Assembly: GCA_022826805.1 (NCBI GenBank)
Contig: JAJDUH010000064.1
Span: forward strand, 1-64,000
From: Candidatus Poribacteria bacterium
Lineage (GTDB): Bacteria; Poribacteria; WGA-4E; WGA-3G
DNA: 64,000 bases
Direction: 5' to 3'
In this document: in pieces, positions 41,096 to 49,589 of the stretch
Layout: each line of letters begins with the position of its first letter
Position numbering within the stretch: the stretch's first letter is position 1
Notes under the pieces: model-generated
Database searches by the model: none
The model's input: the letters and a program-made list of their open reading frames with translations, nothing else
What the model was told of the DNA's origin: nothing
Program-made: the position numbers and the translations under genes

Positions 41096-42292
41096 TCAAT
41101 CTAACTCAAGTAGTTGTTGATCTGCTGCAACAAATTGGGCATCCTTCACAATTTTCACGTAAGCCGGTTTATTAACCGTATCACCATTTATATCAAAGTA
41201 GGTTAACCCCGTAACGCCTTTGTAGCCCTCCTCAGGCGTATCTAAGGATGCTAAATGGTCGCGGATCGCTTTCCGATTATCTGCGACGGATGCTTCTGGA
41301 CTATAGGTTTTTTCAAGAGCATCTGCAATCATTCCAACGGCATCGTAGGTCAATGCAGCCCACGTATCGGGCGCCACACCGTGAAGTTGCTCAAAATTAG
41401 ATGCCATCTGTAGGGCATCTTCTCCTGCAGCACCAAACGTAAAAGGCGTTGTCAAATAAGTGCCTTCTGCAGAGGATCCGGCGATTGTGAGAAAGTCCGG
41501 GGAGTCCACACCATCAGCTCCGAAAAACTGAGCTTCAATTCCTGCCTCACGCGCTTGTTTGACAATCAAGCCTGCTTCACTATAGAGTCCAGAGACGAAA
41601 ATAGCGTCTGGATTTTTGGCTTTAATGCTGGTGAGTTGTGCCTTAAAATCGGTATTATCCCTATCGTAGGCTTCCGAAGCGACGAGGTTAAGTCCGATCT
41701 TCTCAGCTTCATCGACGAATGCGTTTCTTAAACCACGCCCATAATCGTCATTATCAAAAAATACAGCAACAGATTTCAGGTCTGTCAGGATTTTATCAAT
41801 ATATTGTGCGATAAATTTCCCTTGGAAATCGTCGCGATACAAGTTACGGAAGGTCCAGTCGCTTCCCTCACATACGGTCACATTTGTGGACCCCGGTGAC
41901 AACTCAACAATACCAGCCCGCTTGTAAATTGGTTTACCCGCCAACGAACAGGAACTGTTAAAGTGTCCAACGACTGCAAGGATTTGCAAGTCACTGGCGA
42001 TGCGTTCTGCTACGAGACTTGCCTCTGCATCTTTGCCTGCATCATCCTCAAAAAGTAGAGTCAACTTCATACCGTTGATTCCACCAGCATCGTTAATCTC
42101 TTTTGATCGGAGTTCAGCACCACGGCGGATCATTTCTCCAAATGCAGCTGCATTGCCTGTAAACGGAGCGGCAACAGCAACTTTTAATTCTCTTGGTGCT
42201 TTTTGTGTTTGGCCTGTACTCTTGTCTTGGGGCTGACACCCCCAAATGGATATGAGTCCTACTACCAGTAATCCGACAAGCCAATTTCGCAT
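41096..42292 (-). CDS. LIV-type substrate-binding lipoprotein
   Basis: 398 residues from ATG 42292, chosen because the signal peptide (N-W-L-V-G-L-L-V-V-G-L-I-S-I-W-G-C) starts there. Codons from 42322 would precede it. The lipobox I-W-G-C predicts a lipid-anchored periplasmic protein. Peripla_BP_6 fold: L-K-V-A-V-A-A-P-F-T-G-N-A-A-A-F-G, I-N-D-A-G-G-I-N-G-M-K-L, V-V-G-H-F-N-S-S-C-S-L-A, and D-N-D-D-Y-G-R-G-L. It probably delivers an amino acid or other small molecule to LivH/LivM. The ligand is not predictable. Confidence 0.9.
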   Translation of the reverse strand: MRNWLVGLLVVGLISIWGCQPQDKSTGQTQKAPRELKVAVAAPFTGNAAAFGEMIRRGAELRSKEINDAGGINGMKLTLLFEDDAGKDAEASLVAERIASDLQILAVVGHFNSSCSLAGKPIYKRAGIVELSPGSTNVTVCEGSDWTFRNLYRDDFQGKFIAQYIDKILTDLKSVAVFFDNDDYGRGLRNAFVDEAEKIGLNLVASEAYDRDNTDFKAQLTSIKAKNPDAIFVSGLYSEAGLIVKQAREAGIEAQFFGADGVDSPDFLTIAGSSAEGTYLTTPFTFGAAGEDALQMASNFEQLHGVAPDTWAALTYDAVGMIADALEKTYSPEASVADNRKAIRDHLASLDTPEEGYKGVTGLTYFDINGDTVNKPAYVKIVKDAQFVAADQQLLELD

Positions 42293-42368
42293 TTTAGGTA
42301 TACTCCCTTCGTTGTTTGACAATCCTGCGCTTCATCAACCTCAGCAAGGTTATCAAGGTTATTAGTTA

Positions 42369-42455
42369 AATGTAAAGCTAAAGACAAATTCTACCGCGTC
42401 TGGGTAGAAAATGTAAAGCAAAGACAAATTCTACCGCGTCTGGGTAGAATTTGTC
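42369..42455. repeat. Tandem 40-bp repeat with 13-bp palindrome, overlapping a gene end
   Basis: AAGACAAATTCTACCGCGTC occurs at 42381 and again at 42421, part of two tandem units of about 40 bases. The second unit closes into a hairpin: GACAAATTCTACC (42423-42435) with GGTAGAATTTGTC (42443-42455). The stop and last codons of the lipoprotein gene (42431-43219, minus) lie inside this palindrome. It probably ends transcripts converging from both sides. Confidence 0.6.
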
Positions 42456-43219
42456 TGCAAGATTTGCCTAAAATCAAGTTTAAATTCCAATCTATCCTCT
42501 TTACCGTTTGAATGAATTATCCGAACTTGTGGCACGATAATTCTGATATCTGTCGTGTCACTCGGTAGTCGGTCAAAAATTAAAAAGCCACTTCGTTTCG
42601 CACCTGAGAACAACTTACCGCTGTCAAAGATGCTATCCTCTATCACGATTCGTCCCCATTCTAATGCCTCAGCATCTACATAGGACCGGTAGTAACCGTA
42701 ATAGGAATGGTAAGTAGCGGGGGTATAAGGATAACCTGCCCCCCAAGGATCGTTCTGCGACAGATTCACGTTGTCGTAGAGTGTGTCAAAGTAATCGCTG
42801 GATAGATTGACATATTGCGTATCGTTTCCATCAATTACAACTGCTATGTCATCAACCAGGACGCGGCGGTTATCTCGATTATGGACTGTAATTTCAAACA
42901 CTGTGTAGATAGGCTCAACAGCACCGTTTTTCTCGACGATGAGATAGGGGTTCACTCTCGGATCTTCGGTGAGTTCAAAGAGTTCTATTTCATCAAGCGG
43001 TTCGATCGTAACAGCAACTCCCTTTTTTAGGACAGTTGCAGCACCCGTTTCTGGATCAATCTGGGCGTTAAAACGTCCTGCAATGGGTTCCATGTAGACT
43101 TCAATCAAGGGGTTTGGTGCAACAGCACAACCTGTCAACAATGCAGCCGTTAGAAGAAGCAAACCGATTCCACTCATAATCTGATACCGGAAATAGATGC
43201 AATCCTTCCTATAAGCCAT
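42431..43219 (-). CDS. Putative lipoprotein of unknown function
   Basis: 262 residues. Signal peptide with lipobox L-L-T-G-C at about residues 27-31 (L-L-L-L-T-A-A-L-L-T-G-C). AGGAGG sits 8 bases before the ATG at 43219. The mature part is beta-rich with a Y/G-rich middle (Y-P-Y-T-P-A-T-Y-H-S-Y-Y-G-Y-Y-R). It also has a segment I-T-V-H-N-R-D-N-R-R-V-L-V-D-D-I resembling an immunoglobulin-like fold. I do not recognise the family. The last codons (N-S-T-Q-T-R) come from the palindromic repeat 42423-42455, so the native end may have been changed. Confidence 0.7.
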   Translation of the reverse strand: MAYRKDCIYFRYQIMSGIGLLLLTAALLTGCAVAPNPLIEVYMEPIAGRFNAQIDPETGAATVLKKGVAVTIEPLDEIELFELTEDPRVNPYLIVEKNGAVEPIYTVFEITVHNRDNRRVLVDDIAVVIDGNDTQYVNLSSDYFDTLYDNVNLSQNDPWGAGYPYTPATYHSYYGYYRSYVDAEALEWGRIVIEDSIFDSGKLFSGAKRSGFLIFDRLPSDTTDIRIIVPQVRIIHSNGKEDRLEFKLDFRQILQTNSTQTR

Positions 43220-43325
43220 GATCCCAGCCTCCTATAACAATTATATTTTACACAACGCGAATTTTATTGTCAAGTGTTTTAGTTCCAGCTCCCTTTAACT
43301 AACGCTGAACCAGGGTTTTGTCACA

Positions 43326-43931
43326 CTAAAATTCCCATTTCAGGAGCGTGACGCGTTTATGCCATACCAGTGTTCCCATTGCAGTGCCAATTGCTGCGCC
43401 GGCTATCACATCTGATGCATAATGCCGTCCTAAATAGACGCGTGAGAAACTGACGAGTCCAGCACCAATATAGAGCGGAATCCGCCATTTCGGATACTGA
43501 TAACCTAAAATGGTTGCGACACTGAATGCAATAGAGGCATGCCCTGAAGGCATTGATGGATTTCCCAAAGTCTCATCGAGCGGGCGTTTCCTGTCTACCA
43601 ATCTTTTCATGCCAAATGTTATAATTCCTGCCCCCATATATGCCGAAGACAAAAGTTTCCCGGTTTCACGATGCGATTTATTCCCGTATGCCATAAGGAG
43701 AATTGAAGCACCCATGACCCCTCGATAGTCCCCAAGGTCCGTGATCCTCTCCATGAATGTCCACATCGGTTCTTGGTGTGGTGGTGCATCGTAGATACGG
43801 TCAAAGAGGGTCTGATCCCAGTGGGACAAAAGATTTTCAGCATCCGCCTCGCCCCCTGTTGCCAAAAAACAGAAAGTCGATACATATACAAGGAACACTT
43901 TGAGAGATTTCACGAAGCCCTGATATGGCAT
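43326..43931 (-). CDS. PAP2-superfamily phosphatase, secreted or membrane-linked
   Basis: 201 residues from ATG 43931. The frame opens 180 bases earlier, but a signal peptide (F-V-K-S-L-K-V-F-L-V-Y-V-S-T-F-C-F-L-A) begins here and a promoter for the opposite gene occupies the upstream part. The three acid-phosphatase motifs are present: K-R-L-V-D-R-K-R-P, M-P-S-G-H-A-S, and S-R-V-Y-L-G-R-H-Y-A-S-D. Likely acts on lipid phosphates (undecaprenyl pyrophosphate or phosphatidic acid) at the outer face of the inner membrane. Substrate unknown. Confidence 0.82.
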   Translation of the reverse strand: MPYQGFVKSLKVFLVYVSTFCFLATGGEADAENLLSHWDQTLFDRIYDAPPHQEPMWTFMERITDLGDYRGVMGASILLMAYGNKSHRETGKLLSSAYMGAGIITFGMKRLVDRKRPLDETLGNPSMPSGHASIAFSVATILGYQYPKWRIPLYIGAGLVSFSRVYLGRHYASDVIAGAAIGTAMGTLVWHKRVTLLKWEF

Positions 43932-44064
43932 CCACAGCTGTGAACGCCCCAAAAACGTGTCTGTTGTATTTATGTTGCCTACACACCAATCATTTATCAT
44001 CAGACGTTCCGCCAAAATTCTTACTTTAACAGGGAATGTAGACGGATTTCCTCCCAAAAAGCAT

Positions 44065-44093
44065 TTGACAATTGCCCGTACTTGTGGTGTAAT
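44065..44093 (+). promoter_or_regulatory. Sigma-70-type promoter of the small HTH gene
   Basis: TTGACA (44065-44070), 17-base spacer, TGTAAT (44088-44093). The predicted start is near 44100, ahead of the gene at 44167. Confidence 0.5.
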
Positions 44094-44166
44094 TAAGAGT
44101 GTGGAAAACATATAAGTTCAGAGACACCTGAGCTCAGTTTACAATAGAGAAATGGGAGATAACAAG

Positions 44167-44457
44167 ATGCAAATACGTCATACTGTGGTTGAGTACAATT
44201 TGGAAGAAGCAGCAGCAATGCTCAACATTCCACCAGCGGATCTGAAAAAAGCAGTTGATGCTGGATACCTGCAGTGTTACTACCGACGCGGTAAAGATGA
44301 CTATCGTTTCCATGAAGCGAGTCTTCGTGTCAATACAGATTTACTCTTAGAAAAAGATTATCTCACCAACACGCCGAACACTCATTCTACTTCAAAAACT
44401 CCCACGGCGCCTGACGATTCGGAAGCGGATCGATCATCCACGCCATCCGATCAATAA
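44167..44457 (+). CDS. Small HTH (excisionase/MerR-like) DNA-binding protein
   Basis: 96 residues from ATG 44167, preceded at nine bases by GGGAG. An in-frame ATG at 44152 would lie upstream of that site. Residues about 8-55 resemble a winged HTH of the excisionase class: Y-N-L-E-E-A-A-A-M-L-N-I-P-P-A-D-L-K-K-A-V-D-A-G-Y-L and a basic wing Y-Y-R-R-G-K-D-D-Y-R-F. The C-terminal about 30 residues are Ser/Thr/Pro-rich and probably disordered. A regulator is likely, but the target is unknown. Confidence 0.65.
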   Translation: MQIRHTVVEYNLEEAAAMLNIPPADLKKAVDAGYLQCYYRRGKDDYRFHEASLRVNTDLLLEKDYLTNTPNTHSTSKTPTAPDDSEADRSSTPSDQ

Positions 44458-44535
44458 GTCGCTCCTGCATCTCGAGTTTAACAGATAGGTAATTAGGGAA
44501 TTTCAGAAATTATCCTGAAGTTCCCTGATTTTGTC

Positions 44536-45393
44536 TTACTTTGGCGTTTTGAGTTTGCCCCAAGTTGTTGTCAGTTTGCCTTGTGCTTCCACGGCAAGAA
44601 ATGCCTCAACACCATCGTTCATAATGGTATTGACTTCTTCCTCCGTCAAACCGCGTTTCCATACGTTAAGGTCATCCATCAACCCAGTAAACGGACGATT
44701 GTTGTCAATGTTATAACCGACCCGTGCCCCATTATCCCAGTCTGGTGCGATAGGTGTACCGACGCGCGCTTTTTCTTCACCAGCACTGACACCGTTAATG
44801 TAAAGCACGGCTAATCCATCCGCTCGGCTGAATGTGCCAGCGTAATGCATCCATTCATTGGCTTTATTTTTACCGGCGCGAATGTCAAATATCGTTGCGC
44901 CGCCGGGGCTTCGATTGAGCCAGCGATAATTTCCACCACCGCGCGCCTCTGGGTGGACAAGCCACGTATTATCGCCAGCGCGAGCGTTGAAAATAGCCAT
45001 ATCCGCGATAGCCTCAACATTGATCCAGGCAACAACGCTCATGCCTTCAGTAGGAATGTCTTCGGGCTTAATATTGGGTACATCTAAGTCAAGAAAACTA
45101 CCGGATACGAAGTGGGCTGCTTTCCCAAACTTCCCATCGTCGGATTGGGTTACCTTTCCATTGATTGCGCCGTCGTAACCGCGCCCGGATTTTTCAACAA
45201 CGGTATCTCCATCAAAATCCTCATAATCAAAATACAACACTAAATCCGGATCAAGGACCTGAGCAGATGCATCCTGAATTTCAAATAGGGGAAGTCCTGC
45301 TGTGTATAGACAGAAAACACAAATTAGAAATAAGGACATCAGGTGAAGATGTCGTTTGTAAGTTGATATTACGCATCTCAAATCTCGTTTCAT
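44536..45393 (-). CDS. Secreted LamG-domain protein 3
   Basis: 285 residues from ATG 45393, which has AAGGAGA upstream. The frame begins earlier, at 45483, without a ribosome site. The signal peptide (L-M-S-L-F-L-I-C-V-F-C-L-Y-T-A-G) is preceded by a basic stretch. The LamG domain runs from about 50 to 260: V-L-Y-F-D-Y-E-D-F, G-K-F-G-K-A-A-H-F-V, M-S-V-V-A-W-I-N, W-M-H-Y-A-G-T-F-S and G-L-M-D-D-L-N-V-W-K-R-G-L. It ends Q-G-K-L-T-T-T-W-G-K-L-K-T-P-K, the shared tail. It is only distantly related to LamG proteins 1 and 2 outside the fold and tail. Confidence 0.87.
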   Translation of the reverse strand: MKRDLRCVISTYKRHLHLMSLFLICVFCLYTAGLPLFEIQDASAQVLDPDLVLYFDYEDFDGDTVVEKSGRGYDGAINGKVTQSDDGKFGKAAHFVSGSFLDLDVPNIKPEDIPTEGMSVVAWINVEAIADMAIFNARAGDNTWLVHPEARGGGNYRWLNRSPGGATIFDIRAGKNKANEWMHYAGTFSRADGLAVLYINGVSAGEEKARVGTPIAPDWDNGARVGYNIDNNRPFTGLMDDLNVWKRGLTEEEVNTIMNDGVEAFLAVEAQGKLTTTWGKLKTPK

Positions 45394-45510
45394 TTTCTTT
45401 AAAAGTCTCCTTCTACGGATTATCTGTTCACTACGCCTAATGAACGAACAATTTGTATTAAAGTTTACCACCTTTCCAATCACATCTGCAACTGGAAATG
45501 GAAAAAAACC

Positions 45511-45539
45511 TTGATTTTAACTTCATTTTGCGTTAAACT
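45511..45539 (+). promoter_or_regulatory. Possible promoter of kdsB
   Basis: TTGATT (45511-45516), 17-base spacer, TAAACT (45534-45539), about 60 bases before the TTG start of kdsB. Box quality is moderate. Confidence 0.35.
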
Positions 45540-45599
45540 GATTTAGGAAGCAGAGAGAAAAAACACAAGGAATTTAGGACGTTATAAGGAAGCATAAGG

Positions 45600-46331
45600 T
45601 TGCAAAGTGTAGGAATTATCCCAGCTCGCTATGCCTCAAGCCGTTTTGAGGGGAAGCCGTTAGCGAATCTTCTCGGGAAACCGATGGTGCAACATGTCTA
45701 TGAAAGTGCATGTCGCGCCAAAACACTTGATGAAATTATTGTCGCTACAGATGACCAGCGGATCTATGATGCGGTAATCAAATTCGGTGGAAACGTCCAG
45801 ATGACAGGTCCGTGTGCGACTGGCACAGAGCGAGTTGCTGTTGTTGCAGAACAGTTGAATTGCGACATCGTTGCTAATATTCAAGGCGACGAACCTCTGC
45901 TTGAACCTATACAGATAGATATAATGTTACAGCCCTTCATTGAGAGACCCGAGATACAAGTTTGCACTTTAAAACAACGGGTTGAGACCGTCACAGACTA
46001 TCAAGATGTCAACGTTGTTAAAGTCGTTACAAATCTCCAAGGCGATGCATTATACTTTTCACGAGGTTCTATACCGGGCAAGATTAGTGAGGACGAATTG
46101 CACAAATTTCCAGTATACCGACATGTCGGTTTGTATGCCTATCGCCGAAAGCAGCTTCTCGCATTTACACAGTGGAATTCCACACCTTACGAACTCGCAG
46201 AGGGGTTAGAACAACTACGCTTTTTAGAACACGGTATCCCTATTCATGTCGTCGAAACTGATACACTACTTATCGGGGTCGATGTCCCCGCCGACTTGGA
46301 GCGGGTGAAACAAATTTTAGAAACAGCATAA
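45600..46331 (+). CDS. kdsB: 3-deoxy-manno-octulosonate cytidylyltransferase
   Basis: 243 residues with a TTG start (TTGCAAAGTGTAGG) behind a weak AAGGA. Activates Kdo as CMP-Kdo for lipid A-core assembly. Family motifs are complete: I-I-P-A-R-Y-A-S-S-R-F-E-G-K-P-L near the start, V-A-T-D-D-Q-R-I, G-T-E-R-V-A, N-I-Q-G-D-E-P-L-L, and Y-R-H-V-G-L-Y-A-Y-R-R-K. The end V-E-T-D-T-L-L-I-G-V-D-V-P-A-D-L-E-R-V is standard. With gmhB and the heptose kinase it supports an outer membrane with lipopolysaccharide. It is followed by pyrG, which makes the CTP it uses. Confidence 0.94.
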   Translation: MQSVGIIPARYASSRFEGKPLANLLGKPMVQHVYESACRAKTLDEIIVATDDQRIYDAVIKFGGNVQMTGPCATGTERVAVVAEQLNCDIVANIQGDEPLLEPIQIDIMLQPFIERPEIQVCTLKQRVETVTDYQDVNVVKVVTNLQGDALYFSRGSIPGKISEDELHKFPVYRHVGLYAYRRKQLLAFTQWNSTPYELAEGLEQLRFLEHGIPIHVVETDTLLIGVDVPADLERVKQILETA

Positions 46332-46468
46332 GGAGGGTGCTACAGGGCAGATAGAGAAGTACAGTGTACCCTGCTTGACAGAAATCTGTGAATTTTATTC
46401 CAAAATCAGTGTAGGGTCCATACCTCACAACAGTCCACGGACTTTCTTCTCTATTGCTAAAATAAAAA

Positions 46469-48124
46469 ATGACCAAATATATTTTCGTGACAGGCGGAGT
46501 TATCTCAGGCATCGGCAAAGGGATCACTACGGCGTCTTTAGGTAGATTGCTCATCAATCGCGGTTTCAAGGTGATTGTGGTCAAAATTGATCCGTATCTC
46601 AATGTGGATGCGGGTGTCATGAACCCATTTCAACATGGTGAGGTTTTCGTTACTCACGATGGTGCGGAAACCGATTTGGATATTGGGAACTATGAACGGT
46701 TCTTCGGTATTGATCTCAATCAATATTCTAACTTTACTACTGGATCTGTCTATAGTGAAGTGATTGCGAAAGAACGGCGCGGAGACTATCTCGGTCAGAC
46801 GGTGCAGCTTATCCCACACATTACTGATGAAATCAAACGCCGCATCTACCAGATTGGTAAGGATAACGAAGCCGAAATTGTCATTACCGAAATAGGCGGT
46901 ACCATCGGTGATTTTGAGATGCCGCCTTTTGTAGAAGCGATTCGACAGATGGCAGTTGAGGTAGGACGTCAGAACACGATGTTCCTCCACGTATCCCTCA
47001 TTTATACCCTACCTAATGGCGAAAGCAAAAGTAAACCGACCCAACACAGTATCCGCAAACTTCAAGAATTGGGTGTTCAACCAGACCTGCTGCTGTGCCG
47101 AACAAGCCAATCGTTAGAGGAGGCATTTCGTCAGAAAATCGCGCTGCTCTGTGGTATTAGTGAAGAATATATTTTTGAAGGACTCGATACAAAGTGCATT
47201 GATGAAATACCACTTAATTTTGAACGGCAAGGTATGGGGCATCTCGTTTTAAAGAGGCTTGGGCTCGAAACAAGTCCACCGATGGATGTCGAATGGACAG
47301 CAATGGTTGAAAAACTAAAAAATCCGAAACACAATGCCCGGGTTGCCGTTGCCGGAAAATATACAACCGGGAGCGATGCCTATATCAGCGTGCAGGAAGC
47401 TCTCAAGCACGGTGGGATTGCTAACGAAACTTCCGTTGACATCGAATGGATAGATTCGGAATCACTCACAGAACATCCGGACCTCGACAACGTTTTTAAA
47501 GATGTTGATGGAATTTTGGTGCCAGGCGGATTCGGCTATCGTGGGATAGAAGGGATGTTGGTTGCAGCACGATACGCTCGCGAAAATCGCATTCCGTATT
47601 TCGGATTATGCCTTGGTATGCAGTGTCTTGTGATCGAGTTTGCACGGAACGCCGCCAATTTAAAAGGCGCAAACAGTACAGAGGTAGATTCAGAAACACC
47701 GCACCCCGTCATAGATTTGATGCTTGAGCAGCGTGCGCTCGCTGACCTTGGTGCGACAATGCGACTGGGTATCTATCCGTGTGTCCTCAAAGAAAAGACC
47801 AAAAGCTACGCTGCTTATCAGCAACCGATTATTGTAGAACGCCACCGCCACCGCTATGAACTGAATAATACATATCGCTCGCAATTAGAAGCATCAGGCC
47901 TTTGTTTTAGCGGATTGTCGCCCGACGAAAGTCTCGTTGAAATCGCTGAAGTAAGCGATCATCCGTGGATGGTGGGTTCACAATTCCATCCCGAATTTCA
48001 ATCGAAACCGCTTGCCCCGCATCCGCTCTTCCGGGAATTTATAGCGGCAGTGCTTCGCCATCAGCAGCAAAGGGAAGAAGGTAGGGAGAAAGATGCTGTC
48101 TCTTTAACCTCAGTTACATTTTAG
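46469..48124 (+). CDS. pyrG: CTP synthase
   Basis: 551 residues. Converts UTP to CTP with ammonia from glutamine. N-terminal amidoligase: G-G-V-I-S-G-I-G-K-G for ATP, K-I-D-P-Y-L-N-V-D-A-G, and H-D-G-A-E-T-D-L-D-I-G-N-Y-E-R-F. The glutaminase half has the Cys in F-G-L-C-L-G-M-Q, R-H-R-H-R-Y-E-L-N and H-P-E-F. All catalytic residues are present and the size is normal. No clear ribosome site at the ATG. The 137-base gap after kdsB includes a few short inverted repeats. Confidence 0.96.
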   Translation: MTKYIFVTGGVISGIGKGITTASLGRLLINRGFKVIVVKIDPYLNVDAGVMNPFQHGEVFVTHDGAETDLDIGNYERFFGIDLNQYSNFTTGSVYSEVIAKERRGDYLGQTVQLIPHITDEIKRRIYQIGKDNEAEIVITEIGGTIGDFEMPPFVEAIRQMAVEVGRQNTMFLHVSLIYTLPNGESKSKPTQHSIRKLQELGVQPDLLLCRTSQSLEEAFRQKIALLCGISEEYIFEGLDTKCIDEIPLNFERQGMGHLVLKRLGLETSPPMDVEWTAMVEKLKNPKHNARVAVAGKYTTGSDAYISVQEALKHGGIANETSVDIEWIDSESLTEHPDLDNVFKDVDGILVPGGFGYRGIEGMLVAARYARENRIPYFGLCLGMQCLVIEFARNAANLKGANSTEVDSETPHPVIDLMLEQRALADLGATMRLGIYPCVLKEKTKSYAAYQQPIIVERHRHRYELNNTYRSQLEASGLCFSGLSPDESLVEIAEVSDHPWMVGSQFHPEFQSKPLAPHPLFREFIAAVLRHQQQREEGREKDAVSLTSVTF

Positions 48125-48291
48125 GTTAGACTATCGCATTTATTTGGGAAGAAGACGCAGAGATACACCGAATGGCTGAAGCAAACGGTAGATTTGAAAT
48201 CACCATTGATAATCAGTAGAGATGTTATGTGCTAAGGAAGTTCAACGAATTATACGCTTATAATTATATTATTTTAAAGCGGAGAACTATC

Positions 48292-49560
48292 ATGAATAAC
48301 ACCACTACAATTCACTCGGGGGCATGGTACGGAGATAAAGCGTTGACACTGAATTTTCCCACAGGTTGGGAAGTGAAAGTGCTTGGTCCCAATGACGCAC
48401 CTGCCCTCTCTGATGCTCAAATTGAACGGGCATTCGCTGAACCAATCGGCACCCCTCGTATTTCGGAACTGGCAAAAGGCAAGAAAAATGCTGTGATTGT
48501 TGTAGATGATTTAAGCCGTCCCACCCCTGCTGCGCGAGTTATTCCACCGCTCCTGCGTGAACTCACTGCAGCTGGCATCCCAAAATCCGAGATCCAGTTC
48601 GTTGTTGGTCCCGGTTCTCACCGTCCTTTGACCGAGGCAGAGATCGCGACAAAAATTGGGGCGGATGTGGCTGCCGAATACGAAACAACAAACCATAACT
48701 TCCTGAGTGGTGATCTACGAGGACTCGGTAACCTTGAGAACGGCATGCCTATCTATATTAACCGCATCGTTACGGATGCGGATTTCAAAATCTGCGTAGG
48801 CGGTATTTACCCTCACAGTTCTGTCGGTTTCACCGGGGGCGCGAAGTTGATTGTCCCCGGAGTCGCAGGATTCCCAACAATATTTTACTTTCATACCTAC
48901 TCATCAAGCCGCGGGCCAGCAATTATTGAGGAACAACCAGAGGATGAACCCGACCGCCGCGCCTGTGCTGAAATGGCAGCAAAAGTACTCGGACTTGATG
49001 CTATCGCAAACATTACACTGAATAGCCATCGTGAGATTTCTGGGGTGTTCGTAGGTGACTTTGTAAAGGCACACCGTGCAGGGGCGCGCTTCGCTTTGGA
49101 TACTTATAGCACACCGATATCCGAAACGAGTGAAAAAGAGACACATTTGATTGTGGCAAACTGCTATCCGCTCGATTCTGATGCGATCCAACTGGATAAA
49201 GCATTAGCAGCTTTTAGTTATTTTGAAAACGCCTATACATTGGCTCTCTATCCCGCAAGTGATGGCAGTTGTTACCATGGACTGTACGATAGACTCGATT
49301 ATCCACGCTATCTCCAACAGCGCGCTGAACAGATGCCGACCGAACCGCCAGCACCGCAAATCGGAAGCCGCAACCAACTACACGTCTGGTCTGAGCACTT
49401 TGAGACAGATGAATTCTACAAGGAATACCCGGCTGCACGCCTCTTTCGCAACCTGGAACAAGTGATTCAACTCTTCGCAGAGAAACTGCCTGCACGCGCG
49501 CGCGTCGGGGTCTTGCCAGCAGCCGGAATTCAGATATTAGGAAAAGAAAATCGGGGTTAG
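48292..49560 (+). CDS. LarA-like nickel-dependent racemase, copy 1
   Basis: 422 residues from ATG 48292 (GGAG at eight bases). The earlier in-frame start at 48229 has no ribosome site. LarA/DUF2088 family: V-V-D-D-L-S-R-P-T-P, V-V-G-P-G-S-H-R-P-L-T for the first His, and Y-P-H-S-S-V-G-F-T-G-G-A-K-L-I-V-P-G holding the His and the Lys that binds the nickel-pincer cofactor. These enzymes racemise lactate or epimerise other 2-hydroxy acids. larB, larC and larE for cofactor synthesis are not present. Copy 2 follows 29 bases later, and TRAP permeases come after. Confidence 0.9.
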   Translation: MNNTTTIHSGAWYGDKALTLNFPTGWEVKVLGPNDAPALSDAQIERAFAEPIGTPRISELAKGKKNAVIVVDDLSRPTPAARVIPPLLRELTAAGIPKSEIQFVVGPGSHRPLTEAEIATKIGADVAAEYETTNHNFLSGDLRGLGNLENGMPIYINRIVTDADFKICVGGIYPHSSVGFTGGAKLIVPGVAGFPTIFYFHTYSSSRGPAIIEEQPEDEPDRRACAEMAAKVLGLDAIANITLNSHREISGVFVGDFVKAHRAGARFALDTYSTPISETSEKETHLIVANCYPLDSDAIQLDKALAAFSYFENAYTLALYPASDGSCYHGLYDRLDYPRYLQQRAEQMPTEPPAPQIGSRNQLHVWSEHFETDEFYKEYPAARLFRNLEQVIQLFAEKLPARARVGVLPAAGIQILGKENRG

Positions 49561-49589
49561 AAGCCCCTCCCACAAGATGGAGGACACGT

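Noticed and set aside
42423..42455. Possible CRISPR-like repeat (two direct copies of about 40 bp)
   Set aside because: Only two units, directly adjacent without spacers, and palindromic. A CRISPR array needs several repeats with unique spacers.
43932..44111. N-terminal extension of the PAP2 gene
   Set aside because: It overlaps the promoter for the opposite gene, lacks a ribosome site, and precedes a proper signal peptide.
48229..48291. Earlier start for LarA copy 1
   Set aside because: The extra 21 codons are not family-like and lie upstream of the GGAG site that fits ATG 48292.
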